DNA of 48,976 nucleotides. Source: Megasphaera sp. Its GTDB lineage: Bacteria > Bacillota > Negativicutes > Veillonellales > Megasphaeraceae. Position numbers and translations under genes: made by a program. This document shows positions 36,895 to 43,592 of the stretch, in pieces. The DNA lies in assembly GCA_022641375.1 (NCBI GenBank), contig JALCDF010000005.1:1-48976 (forward strand), read 5' to 3'. The notes beneath the pieces were generated by a model. That model was given only the letters and a program-made list of their open reading frames with translations, ran no database searches and was not told the origin of the DNA. How positions within the stretch are numbered: position 1 is the stretch's first letter; each line of letters starts with the position of its first letter.

Positions 36895-37755
36895 ATGATA
36901 GAGGAAAAAGGATATGGCAAAATAAACCTGGCGCTGCAGATCGTCAAACGCCGCGACGACGGGTATCATGACATCGATACGGTATTCCAGTCCATCGCGC
37001 TTTGTGATACGATCCGTATCAGGGAAGCCGGGGCGTTCACCATGACGTGCTCCGAACCATCGCTTCCCTGTGACCGGACGAACCTGGCATATAAAGCCTA
37101 TGAAGCATTGCTGCCATATCGCCGGGGGCCGGCAGGCGTCGCAATCCACATTGACAAGCATATTCCCATCGCCGCCGGTCTGGCCGGCGGCAGCACGGAC
37201 TGCGCTGCCGTATTGCGGGGATTGAACCGGTTGTGGGATTTGGGATTGAGCCGCCGGGTATTATGCCGCATCGGTGCGGCTATCGGCGCCGATGTGCCGT
37301 TTTGCCTCTGTGGCGGGACCATGCGCGGCAGCGGTATCGGCGACGTCCTGCAGCCCCTGCCGACGCTGCCGCCATGGCAGGTCATCATCATCCATCCCCA
37401 GGCCGTGGTCCGCACGCCGAAAGCCTACAGCCTTTTTGATGCCGGTACGGCAATCGGCGCCGTCGATGTGAATGCGGTAGAAGCTGCTGTACGGAATGGC
37501 AGTTTTTTTGGCCTGATCCGGGCCATGGGAAATACGTTTGAATCGCTGATCATGCCCTGTGTGCCCCTGGTAAAAGAATGCCTTGCGGTATTGAGCCGGG
37601 CGGGGCTGCAGCCCCGTATGGCCGGCAGCGGGCCGACCGTATTTGCCCTGATACCTCCGGAGCTGCCGGCTCGTCAGATTTTCGACCGGCTGTCGTTGCA
37701 GCCGGGGAGTATGGAAATGTATATGAGTTCCTTAGTGGGAGGTGATTACGATTAG
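36895..37755 (+). CDS. ispE: 4-Diphosphocytidyl-2-C-methyl-D-erythritol kinase IspE
   Basis: A 286-residue GHMP kinase of the MEP isoprenoid pathway. Signs: YGKINLALQIVKRRDDGYHDIDTVFQ at the start, the ATP-binding loop PIAAGLAGGSTDCAAVLRGL near residue 90, and MAGSGPTVFAL near residue 242. Its tail overlaps the regulator gene that follows. Confidence 0.94.
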   Translation: MIEEKGYGKINLALQIVKRRDDGYHDIDTVFQSIALCDTIRIREAGAFTMTCSEPSLPCDRTNLAYKAYEALLPYRRGPAGVAIHIDKHIPIAAGLAGGSTDCAAVLRGLNRLWDLGLSRRVLCRIGAAIGADVPFCLCGGTMRGSGIGDVLQPLPTLPPWQVIIIHPQAVVRTPKAYSLFDAGTAIGAVDVNAVEAAVRNGSFFGLIRAMGNTFESLIMPCVPLVKECLAVLSRAGLQPRMAGSGPTVFALIPPELPARQIFDRLSLQPGSMEMYMSSLVGGDYD

Positions 37756-38497
37756 CGCGAAATCAGCACAAAGACATCAATTAGAACCGATTAAATTGGA
37801 TGCCTATAAGCCGTTACGAGAAGTAGTCAGTGAAGCATTGCGTCAGGCCATCAAAGACGGCGTCCTGAAGCCGGGGGAACGGCTGATGGAAATACAGTTG
37901 GCCGAAGAACTGGGTGTCAGCCGCACGCCGATCCGTGAAGCCATCCGTAAATTGGAGCTGGAAGGATTTGTCGTCATGGTGCCGCGCCGCGGTGCCTATG
38001 TGGCCGATATTTCATTGAAAGACGTGGCCCAGGTATTTGAAATCCGCGGTGCCCTGGAAGAACTGGCAGCTGGTCTGGCAGCAGAACGCATTACGCCGGA
38101 CGAATTGGAATATCTGGAACGTATCCTGGTAGAAATAAACGAGTATATCGACAATGATGATTTTGATAAAATCGTCGATGCTGATGTACGTTTTCATGAC
38201 GTCCTGTATCATGCCAGCCGGAATCAGCGGCTGGTGGATATATTGAATAATTTACGGGAACAGATGCTGCGTTTTCGTTCCATTTCGATGCATTATCCGG
38301 GACGATTGGCGGCAACATGGGAAGAACACCGTCAGCTCGTAGAAAACATTGCGGACCATAACAGCTCGCTGGCACGTAAAGTAGCCAAGAAACATATGGA
38401 AAATTCAGAAAAGACGCTGTTAAAAGGAATCCGTAAAGATAAAGAATCAGCCCGGCAGATCCATGCCCTGTTCCCTCATAAGCAAGAACAGCCGTAA
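37751..38497 (+). CDS. GntR-family (FadR/LldR-type) regulator, probable lactate-locus repressor
   Basis: About 248 residues: an N-terminal winged helix (DAYKPLREVVSEALRQAIKDGVLKPGERLMEIQLAEELGVSRTPIREAIRKLELEGFV) and a C-terminal all-helical FCD domain with metal-type histidines (DVRFHDVLYHAS, EEHRQLVENI). It precedes larA and a D-lactate dehydrogenase, so it probably senses lactate or a related acid. The start is odd: a nine-base Shine-Dalgarno GGAGGTGAT (37738-37746) contains the only standard in-frame start (GTG 37742), while an ATT codon at 37751 sits at the ideal distance. I annotate from ATT 37751; GTG 37742 is the conventional choice. Confidence 0.88.
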   Translation: MSAKSAQRHQLEPIKLDAYKPLREVVSEALRQAIKDGVLKPGERLMEIQLAEELGVSRTPIREAIRKLELEGFVVMVPRRGAYVADISLKDVAQVFEIRGALEELAAGLAAERITPDELEYLERILVEINEYIDNDDFDKIVDADVRFHDVLYHASRNQRLVDILNNLREQMLRFRSISMHYPGRLAATWEEHRQLVENIADHNSSLARKVAKKHMENSEKTLLKGIRKDKESARQIHALFPHKQEQP

Positions 38498-38515
38498 GGC
38501 GGAGGAGGGAGACAT

Positions 38516-38674
38516 ATGCGGATCCTTATGGATATATGGTCTCATTTTCATCATAAATCAGAGCATATGGATGATTTCGAGAATTTTTTATTTATATTGG
38601 TAGCTATTTTGTTTGCGCTCCTGTTTATACGGTCGTTAGTCGCATTGTATATGGGACGCTGGAATTTATTTTAA
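38516..38674 (+). CDS. Small single-helix membrane protein (52 residues)
   Basis: A short gene with a strong ribosome site (GGAGGAGGGAG, 38501-38511) before ATG 38516 and a TAA at 38672. The product has a His-rich start (MRILMDIWSHFHHKSEHMDDF) and one membrane helix at about residues 23-45 (NFLFILVAILFALLFIRSLV). I do not recognise a family. It lies between the GntR regulator and larA and is probably cotranscribed with them, so it might assist lactate uptake or the dehydrogenase at the membrane; that is only inference. Confidence 0.7.
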   Translation: MRILMDIWSHFHHKSEHMDDFENFLFILVAILFALLFIRSLVALYMGRWNLF

Positions 38675-38710
38675 TACCATATTAATTAATAGGGATAGGG
38701 GAATTACATC

Positions 38711-40006
38711 ATGAAAACATTTTCACTTCCGTACGGTAAAGGGGTACAGACAGTTGACCTGGATGAAAGCCATGTATTATATGATTTACATGGGACGCCG
38801 ACAGTACCCGTGGCCGATGAAGGCGCCGCGGTCCGTCAGGTATTGCGTCATCCGGTGGGCAGCGCGCCGCTGCAGGAACTCGTCAGTCCGGGGGACACCG
38901 TAGCGATTATTGTCAGCGATATTACCCGGCTGGTCCATACGGACAAGATGCTGCCGGTCATTGTCGATGAATTGAATCAGGCCGGTATCGGCGATGACCA
39001 GATTACGGTCATTACGGCGCAGGGAACCCATCGCGCCCATACACCGGCAGAAGATGTGACGGTCTGCGGTGCCGATATGGTCAAGCGCCTGCGTATCGTC
39101 GATCACGACTGTCATAATCAGGATGCATTGACGTATGTCGGCAAGACATCTTTGGGGAATGATGTGTATCTGAATTCGGAAGCGGTCAAAGCGGATAAAG
39201 TTATCCTGACCGGTGCCGTATCATTTCATCCCATGGCCGGTTTCGGCGGCGGCCGTAAGGCCGTACTGCCGGGTATTGCCAGCTATGATACGATCATGCG
39301 TAACCATTGCATGGCCCTGGCCGACAGCGGCGGACTGAATCCGCACAGTGAAACCAGTCTCCTCGACGGCAATCCGCTCCACAATGATATGACGGAAGCA
39401 ACGAAGATGTTGAATCCCGTATTCCTGGTCAATACAGTATTTTCGGCAGACGGCGACCTCTTTGAAGTTGTCGGCGGCCAGTGGTATGATGCCTGGAAAA
39501 AAGGCTGTGATGATTTGCTCCGGGCGGCGTCGGTAGCTATTACCGAACAGGCGGATGTCACCATCGGTTCGGCCGGCGGCTATCCGAAGGACATGAATCT
39601 TTATCAGAGCATGAAGGCCCATATGAATGCCGTATTTGCAACCAAACCTGGCGGTATCATGATTTTCACCCTTGATTGTCCGGATATCAAAGAACCGGCT
39701 ATTTTTACGGACTGGTTCTTCCGCAGTGATATGGCTGCTTTTGAACGGGATTTGCGGGCCGATTTTACGATTCCGGCGTTCGTAGCCTTCAAGAGCCGCT
39801 GCATCATCAATTCGATGCGGAAAGTATATATCGTGACCCGGCCGGAAAATTTCGACATCATCCGGCAGAGCGGCCAGGTTCCGGCAGCTACACTGGAAGA
39901 AGCCTGGCGGATGGCACAGGCGGAATTGGCTGCGGAAGGTAAATTAGATTATAAGATTACTATCATGAGCCATGCATCGGCCACGTTCCCGAAGGTAACA
40001 CGATAA
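38711..40006 (+). CDS. larA: Nickel-pincer lactate racemase family protein LarA
   Basis: A 431-residue protein of the LarA family. Key sites of Lactobacillus LarA are conserved with an offset of one or two: Asp70 and Arg73 in SDITR, His107 in GTHRAHT, His173 and the cofactor-bearing Lys183 in HPMAGFGGGRKAVLPG, and His199. It should interconvert L- and D-lactate, feeding the D-lactate dehydrogenase encoded next. The cofactor genes larB, larC and larE are not in this window. LarA homologues with other hydroxyacid substrates exist, so the substrate rests on context. Confidence 0.87.
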   Translation: MKTFSLPYGKGVQTVDLDESHVLYDLHGTPTVPVADEGAAVRQVLRHPVGSAPLQELVSPGDTVAIIVSDITRLVHTDKMLPVIVDELNQAGIGDDQITVITAQGTHRAHTPAEDVTVCGADMVKRLRIVDHDCHNQDALTYVGKTSLGNDVYLNSEAVKADKVILTGAVSFHPMAGFGGGRKAVLPGIASYDTIMRNHCMALADSGGLNPHSETSLLDGNPLHNDMTEATKMLNPVFLVNTVFSADGDLFEVVGGQWYDAWKKGCDDLLRAASVAITEQADVTIGSAGGYPKDMNLYQSMKAHMNAVFATKPGGIMIFTLDCPDIKEPAIFTDWFFRSDMAAFERDLRADFTIPAFVAFKSRCIINSMRKVYIVTRPENFDIIRQSGQVPAATLEEAWRMAQAELAAEGKLDYKITIMSHASATFPKVTR

Positions 40007-40075
40007 CGGCGGTATGAGCCGTATCCTGTCAACATAGTATTGATATCAGATATCGTTAAAGGGGGATTCCATATA

Positions 40076-41476
40076 ATGGAACAGTACAATCCAGTAACAC
40101 CGGAAGTCGTCAAAGCATTACAAGCAGCAGTAGGGGAAAAATACGTCAAGACAGACCCGGACGTATTGGCCGTATATCAGTCGGATGAAAGCCTGGCACC
40201 GTCTTTTTGGACCTTGCCGGAAGTCGTCGTATCGGCAGGCAATACAGAAGATGTAGCCAGCGTCATGCAGATCGCCAATACCTACCACGTACCGGTGACA
40301 CCGCGCAGTGCCGGTACCAGTGTCAGCTGCGGCGCCGTTCCGGCGTATCACGGCATCGTCCTGTTGATGGAACGCATGAACCATATCATCGAGCTCAATG
40401 AAGAAGGCATGTATATGACCGTAGAAGCGGGCGTGCGTACCATCGATATCCAGAATGCCGCCAAGGCCAAAGGCCTGCTCTATGCCGGCGACCCCTGCAG
40501 TTCCGACAGCTGCCTCATCGGCGGCAACCTGGCAACCAATGCCGGCGGCAATAAAGCGGTCCGCTACGGCACGACGCGCCATCAGGTCTATTCCATCGAA
40601 GTCGTCCTGCCCAGCGGCAAAGTAGCACGCCTGGGAGCGACGCTGAAGAAATGCTCGACCGGCTTCTGCCTGGATCAGCTCATCATCGGCTCCGAAGGTA
40701 CCCTGGGCATCATTACCAAAGCGACATTGAAACTCGTTCCCCTGCCGCCGTACAAACTGGATGTATTGGCTGTATTCACGGATCTGGCCAAAGCGACGGC
40801 GCTGGTACCGAAACTGGTCAAGGCCGGCTTAAATCCGACCTCGGTCGAATTCATGGACAACAACTTTGTCCGCAGCGCGTCTGATTACAGTGAACTGCGG
40901 CTGCCTCATTATGAAGACGGCTGCTATGATATTGTTTCCATTGAAACCTTCAATGAAGATGAATTGGACGATAAGATGGAAAAACTCGCGGCCATCTGCG
41001 AAGAATGCGGTGCAACGGACGTCGTCGAAGCCGATGACCGGGTCTGGAAGATTCGCCGCAACTGCCTTGAAAGCACGCGGGTATTCTCCAAAGTAGCCAC
41101 ATCAGAAGATTTGGTCGTACCGGTGACCAAGATTGCCGACTGCATCCAGCACCTCGTCCGGGAAAGCCAGAAATATGATTTCCGGGTATTCTGCCTGGCC
41201 CATGCCGGTGATGGCAATCTCCATTTCCAGATCCTGCAGTGCGATATGAATGACGAAGACTGGGAACGGGAATTACAGCAGTTCCGGGCTGTCGCCTATA
41301 AATATGTATATAATCTGGGCGGCCGTCTCTCCGGTGAACACGGTATCGGCTTGAAACGATTGGAATATATGGAACAGTATACGAATCCCGTCGAATTGGA
41401 ACTCATGAAGACCATCAAACGGGCTGTCGACCCCAACTGGATTTTGAATCCCGGCAAGGTCATCAGCGCCGATTAG
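40076..41476 (+). CDS. FAD-dependent D-lactate dehydrogenase (GlcD family)
   Basis: A 466-residue flavoprotein: N-terminal PCMH-type FAD domain (PRSAGTSVSCGAVP, PCSSDSCLIGGNLATNAGGNKAVRYG) and C-terminal FAD-oxidase domain (HAGDGNLHFQILQCD, GRLSGEHGIGLKRL). Such enzymes oxidise D-lactate or glycolate and in anaerobes often pass electrons to an ETF. Next to larA and a GntR regulator, D-lactate is the likely substrate. The start at ATG 40076 has GGGGG in front. No etf genes are adjacent. Confidence 0.88.
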   Translation: MEQYNPVTPEVVKALQAAVGEKYVKTDPDVLAVYQSDESLAPSFWTLPEVVVSAGNTEDVASVMQIANTYHVPVTPRSAGTSVSCGAVPAYHGIVLLMERMNHIIELNEEGMYMTVEAGVRTIDIQNAAKAKGLLYAGDPCSSDSCLIGGNLATNAGGNKAVRYGTTRHQVYSIEVVLPSGKVARLGATLKKCSTGFCLDQLIIGSEGTLGIITKATLKLVPLPPYKLDVLAVFTDLAKATALVPKLVKAGLNPTSVEFMDNNFVRSASDYSELRLPHYEDGCYDIVSIETFNEDELDDKMEKLAAICEECGATDVVEADDRVWKIRRNCLESTRVFSKVATSEDLVVPVTKIADCIQHLVRESQKYDFRVFCLAHAGDGNLHFQILQCDMNDEDWERELQQFRAVAYKYVYNLGGRLSGEHGIGLKRLEYMEQYTNPVELELMKTIKRAVDPNWILNPGKVISAD

Positions 41477-41486
41477 TTGTTTGTTT

Positions 41487-41516
41487 AGCCTGCAGGTATC
41501 CTTCCTGCAGGCTTTT
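41487..41516 (+). terminator. Intrinsic terminator of the lactate locus
   Basis: A perfect 10-bp stem, AGCCTGCAGG with CCTGCAGGCT, with a 7-nt loop, then TTTT. Confidence 0.93.
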
Positions 41517-41614
41517 ATACGATATGGTGGAGTTTTTGGAGCGGCTATGTTGCTATACAAGAACATGCGCTGCGGTCTCTTGCAAAATCGACAAGAGAAC
41601 CGGGGTGTTCGATA

Positions 41615-41667
41615 TATATTAATGTTGATAAATATGGTAGAATATAGAAAAGGAGGGATGTGTTATG
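41615..41667 (+). repeat. Upstream regulatory block, copy 1 of a duplicated promoter/RBS segment
   Basis: These 53 bases align without gaps with 41898-41950 (about 46 identities). They include an extended -10 (TG-G-TAGAAT), AATATAGAAAAGGAGGGAT and the ATG of the small gene. The duplication therefore covers control region and gene. Confidence 0.8.
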
Positions 41668-41841
41668 ATTAAAAAATTTAAAGAATTAAAAACGGCCTTA
41701 TCCCAGGTCAGTAAAGGATATACTGGTTGTACGACCGGCGGCTGCTGTGGGATATCCCTTCCCCCCGATGACCAGAAAGAGCTGAAGCGTATCAAACAGC
41801 AGGGGCAGGATTCCCATAAAAATGAACAGTCGAAAGAATAA
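41665..41841 (+). CDS. Small protein with C-x4-C-C motif (cysteine paralogue)
   Basis: A 58-residue protein with a strong ribosome site (AAAGGAGGG). It reads MIKKFKELKTALSQVSKGY, then TGCTTGGCCG with Cys22, Cys27 and Cys28, then LPPDDQKELKRIKQQG and a charged tail. No signal peptide or membrane helix. I do not recognise the family; the cysteine cluster suggests redox or metal binding. Its neighbour at 41948 is the same protein with TGA in place of the Cys28 codon. It is monocistronic, with its own terminator. Confidence 0.82.
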   Translation: MIKKFKELKTALSQVSKGYTGCTTGGCCGISLPPDDQKELKRIKQQGQDSHKNEQSKE

Positions 41842-41852
41842 CTTTCTCCCAT

Positions 41853-41877
41853 AGGACGCGCTTGCCGCGTCCTTTTT
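41853..41877 (+). terminator. Intrinsic terminator between the two small genes
   Basis: AGGACGCG pairs with CGCGTCCT around CTTGC, followed by T5. Confidence 0.93.
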
Positions 41878-41897
41878 CGTTACCGGGGAAGGGCGGG

Positions 41898-41950
41898 TAT
41901 ATTAATATTGACCAATATAGTATAATATAGAAAAGGAGGGATATGTCATG
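41898..41950 (+). repeat. Upstream regulatory block, copy 2
   Basis: Second copy of the 53-bp block before the TGA-containing gene. It has a consensus TATAAT (41921-41926) and a perfect dyad ATATTG-AC-CAATAT (41905-41918) placed between the -35 and -10 positions, a possible repressor site. The dyad is only partly kept in copy 1. Confidence 0.75.
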
Positions 41951-42112
41951 ATAAAAACAATAAAGGAACTGAAAACCATCCTATCCCAACTCAGTGCGGG
42001 ATATACAGGATGCACGACCGGCGGCTGCTGAGGCATGACCTTGCCACCAAAAGATCAGGATGATCTGAAACGAGTGAAAAAGCAGGGCCGGTATGCAGAG
42101 AAGAAGGAATAG
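41948..42112 (+). CDS. Probable small selenoprotein with C-x4-C-U motif (in-frame TGA at 42029-42031)
   Basis: Read through one TGA, this gene gives 54 residues: MIKTIKELKTILSQLSAGY, TGCTTGGC, U28, then GMTLPPKDQDDLKRVKKQG and a charged end, stop TAG at 42110. It aligns without gaps with the 58-residue neighbour, U28 facing Cys28. Differences between the copies are mostly silent or conservative on both sides of the TGA (after it, at least seven silent codon changes in L, P, P, D, K, R and G), so the part behind the TGA is still under selection for protein. A SECIS-like hairpin lies at 42052-42066. SelA/B/C/D genes are not in the window. The alternative, a truncated 27-residue peptide, does not explain the conserved tail. 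Confidence 0.72.
42052..42066 (+). promoter_or_regulatory. Candidate bacterial SECIS hairpin
   Basis: AGATCA (42052-42057), loop GGA, TGATCT (42061-42066): a perfect 6-bp stem inside the reading frame. The loop starts 26 nt after the TGA and begins with GG; bacterial SECIS elements have a G in the first two loop positions at about 16-37 nt. The cysteine paralogue has no such hairpin at the same place. Confidence 0.6.
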
Positions 42113-42114
42113 TT

Positions 42115-42507
42115 GTTAGTTGTTGGAAGAGCGGTTCTTGGTTCTTAAAACCAGGGGTCGCTTTTTCGCCTCACCTTCGAGGGGAGGTGGCTCCGGCATG
42201 GGCTTTGCCGGAGCCGGAGGAGTTAGCCGCAGCCCATTCTTCTGTCCGTTCAGATGTCACCATCCTATTGTTGCCGCTTTCGTCCTCAAAGAAAAGGCGC
42301 CCATATTCGTTAGGATAAGGGCGTGGGTTCGTGTCACATAGGCAAGAATGGGTTTTCTTTTCGGATTCAGCTGGCAACAGTACGGATGGTGCCAAATTCA
42401 CGGCCAGCAGAACGGGCTGCTTCGGGTTGTCGGGTGTTTTCGTTCTGCGAAGAGAGAGGTGGACAAAACAAGGATGCTGTCCACCAGTAGCAATTGCGGA
42501 GGAGAAA
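42115..42507 (+). repeat. Structured dispersed repeat, copy A
   Basis: About 393 bp, followed directly by copy B; a partial copy lies at 47340-47640. It begins with a terminator-like hairpin (AGCGGTTCTTGGTT pairing with AACCAGGGGTCGCT, then T5, about 42130-42166), which may end transcription of the small selenoprotein gene. Next come a GCTCCGGC/GCCGGAGC hairpin and, at the end, GGTGGACA/TGTCCACC followed by GCAATTGC. Open frames on either strand here are short and not convincing as ordinary genes. Confidence 0.85.
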
Positions 42508-42860
42508 GTTAGTTATTCGTTGTTGAAAGAGCGATTCTTGGTTCTTAAAACCAGGGATTGCTTTTTTCGCCTCACCTTCGAGGGGAGGTGGCTCCGGCAT
42601 GGGCTTTGCCGGAGTCGGAGGGGTTAGCCGGAGTCGGAGGGGTTAGCCGCAGCCCATTCTTCTGTCCGTTCAGATGTCACCATCCTATTGTTGCCGCTTT
42701 CGTCCTCAAAGAAAAGGCGCCCATATTTGTTAGGATAAGGGCGTGGGTTCGTGTCACATAGGCAAGAATGGGTTTTCTTTTCGGATTCAGCTGGCAACAG
42801 TACGGATGGTGCCAAATTCACGGACAGAAGAACGGGTTGCTTGGGGATGTCGAGTGTTTC
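42508..42860 (+). repeat. Structured dispersed repeat, copy B
   Basis: Tandem to copy A and nearly identical through its middle. The first hairpin is kept by wobble-compatible changes (AGCGATTCTTGGTT with AACCAGGGATTGCT). It has a private 19-bp tandem duplication (42608-42626 and 42627-42645). Similarity to copy A fades near 42860. Confidence 0.85.
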
Positions 42861-42899
42861 AAGATAATACGGAGGCGCAGCCCATTCGGATGGGAGCAG

Positions 42900-43185
42900 T
42901 TGTTAGAAGGTCGATTTTTGGTTCTTAAAAATGGTTATCCAACAACCGCATTTTAAAGAACCAATAACCAATAACCAACAACTAATTCGTCCGCCAAATG
43001 GATGGACAAAATAAGGACGCTGTCCACCAATCGCAATTGCGGAGAAGAAAGTCAGTTATTTGTTGTTAGAAGTGCGGTTCTTAGTTCTTAAAAGAAAAAA
43101 CTGATTTTTTAAGAACCAACAACAAACAACGGACTTTTCTTTTAACAACTGCCCTTCCAAGAACGAACAACTAACAACCAATGCC
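42900..43185 (+). repeat. Cluster of short palindromic repeats (GTTGTT...GGTTCTTAA family)
   Basis: Two full units, 42900-42985 and 43055-43130, each begin with a GTTGTTAGAAG-like end and GGTTCTTAAAA and close with the inverted text (AAGAACCAA...CAACAAC). A partial unit follows at 43140-43180. Between them, 42998-43056 repeats the GGACA...TGTCC hairpin module of the larger repeat. No coding potential seen. Confidence 0.75.
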
Positions 43186-43195
43186 CTTATCTATG

Positions 43196-43238
43196 AATAC
43201 ATAATGATAATATACGTATAATACTATCATTATGTATT
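43196..43238. repeat. 14-bp perfect inverted repeat
   Basis: AATACATAATGATA (43196-43209) and TATCATTATGTATT (43225-43238) around 15 AT-rich bases. The arms include ATAATGATA/TATCATTAT, which look like Fur-box halves, though the spacing is wide. Confidence 0.6.
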
Positions 43239-43260
43239 TTTATAAGTGACCATTTTATCG

Positions 43261-43321
43261 CTAAGCCATCCTTTATAGGGTATATTTTTTAGAGTGAGTA
43301 CCATGTTAATAAATGGCTTAG
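43261..43321 (+). other. Possible structured RNA closed by a 9-bp stem
   Basis: CTAAGCCAT (43261-43269) pairs with ATGGCTTAG (43313-43321) around 43 nt that hold a small CCT/AGG hairpin. A terminator-grade palindrome follows 17 bp later. No reading frame fits; a small RNA or leader is possible. Confidence 0.35.
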
Positions 43322-43337
43322 TACAGGGGATTAAAAG

Positions 43338-43387
43338 AAAAAAGAAGTTGTATTTTAAAGTATACTTTAAAATACAACTTCTTTTTT
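43338..43387. repeat. 50-bp perfect palindrome (terminator/operator)
   Basis: Arms of 25 bp meet without a loop at 43362/43363 (TGTATTTTAAAGTA and its complement at the centre). A-run on the left and T-run on the right allow termination in both directions. The central 28 bp recur at 43494-43521. Confidence 0.85.
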
Positions 43388-43490
43388 GTGAATTTAGCTC
43401 TTATCGACATTATATCTCTTTTATTTATACAATTCAAGCCCGATTTAGTTATATTTAATCATTTTTTGGCTAATCTGATAAAAATCGTCC

Positions 43491-43524
43491 AACTGTATTT
43501 TAAAGTATACTTTAAAATACAGTT
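43491..43524. promoter_or_regulatory. 34-bp perfect palindrome, probable Rrf2 operator
   Basis: Arms AACTGTATTTTAAAGTA and complement, centred at 43507/43508, about 70 bp before the Rrf2 gene. It shares a 28-bp core with the 50-bp palindrome, but without the A/T tails, so binding by a dimeric regulator is more likely than termination. Confidence 0.6.
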
Positions 43525-43592
43525 TTCGGTATTGCAAGTGAGGCATTTAGCCAAAGTGAAACGACGATATCCGTTCAGATTGGAGGTGTTCT

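Noticed and set aside
41948-42031. Small gene read as a 27-residue peptide ending at the TGA, or as a pseudogene
   Set aside because: The protein behind the TGA is conserved with the paralogue, with many silent changes and no frameshift, and a SECIS-like hairpin is present.
42120-42761. Several short plus-strand open frames in the repeats
   Set aside because: They cross hairpins and differ between copies in frame and end; no ribosome sites.
42900-43185. CRISPR array
   Set aside because: Repeats are palindromic, unequal in spacing and length, and there are no unique spacers or cas genes.
42115-43185. Insertion sequence with transposase
   Set aside because: No transposase text in any frame and no flanking target duplication that I could see; a non-coding element fits better.
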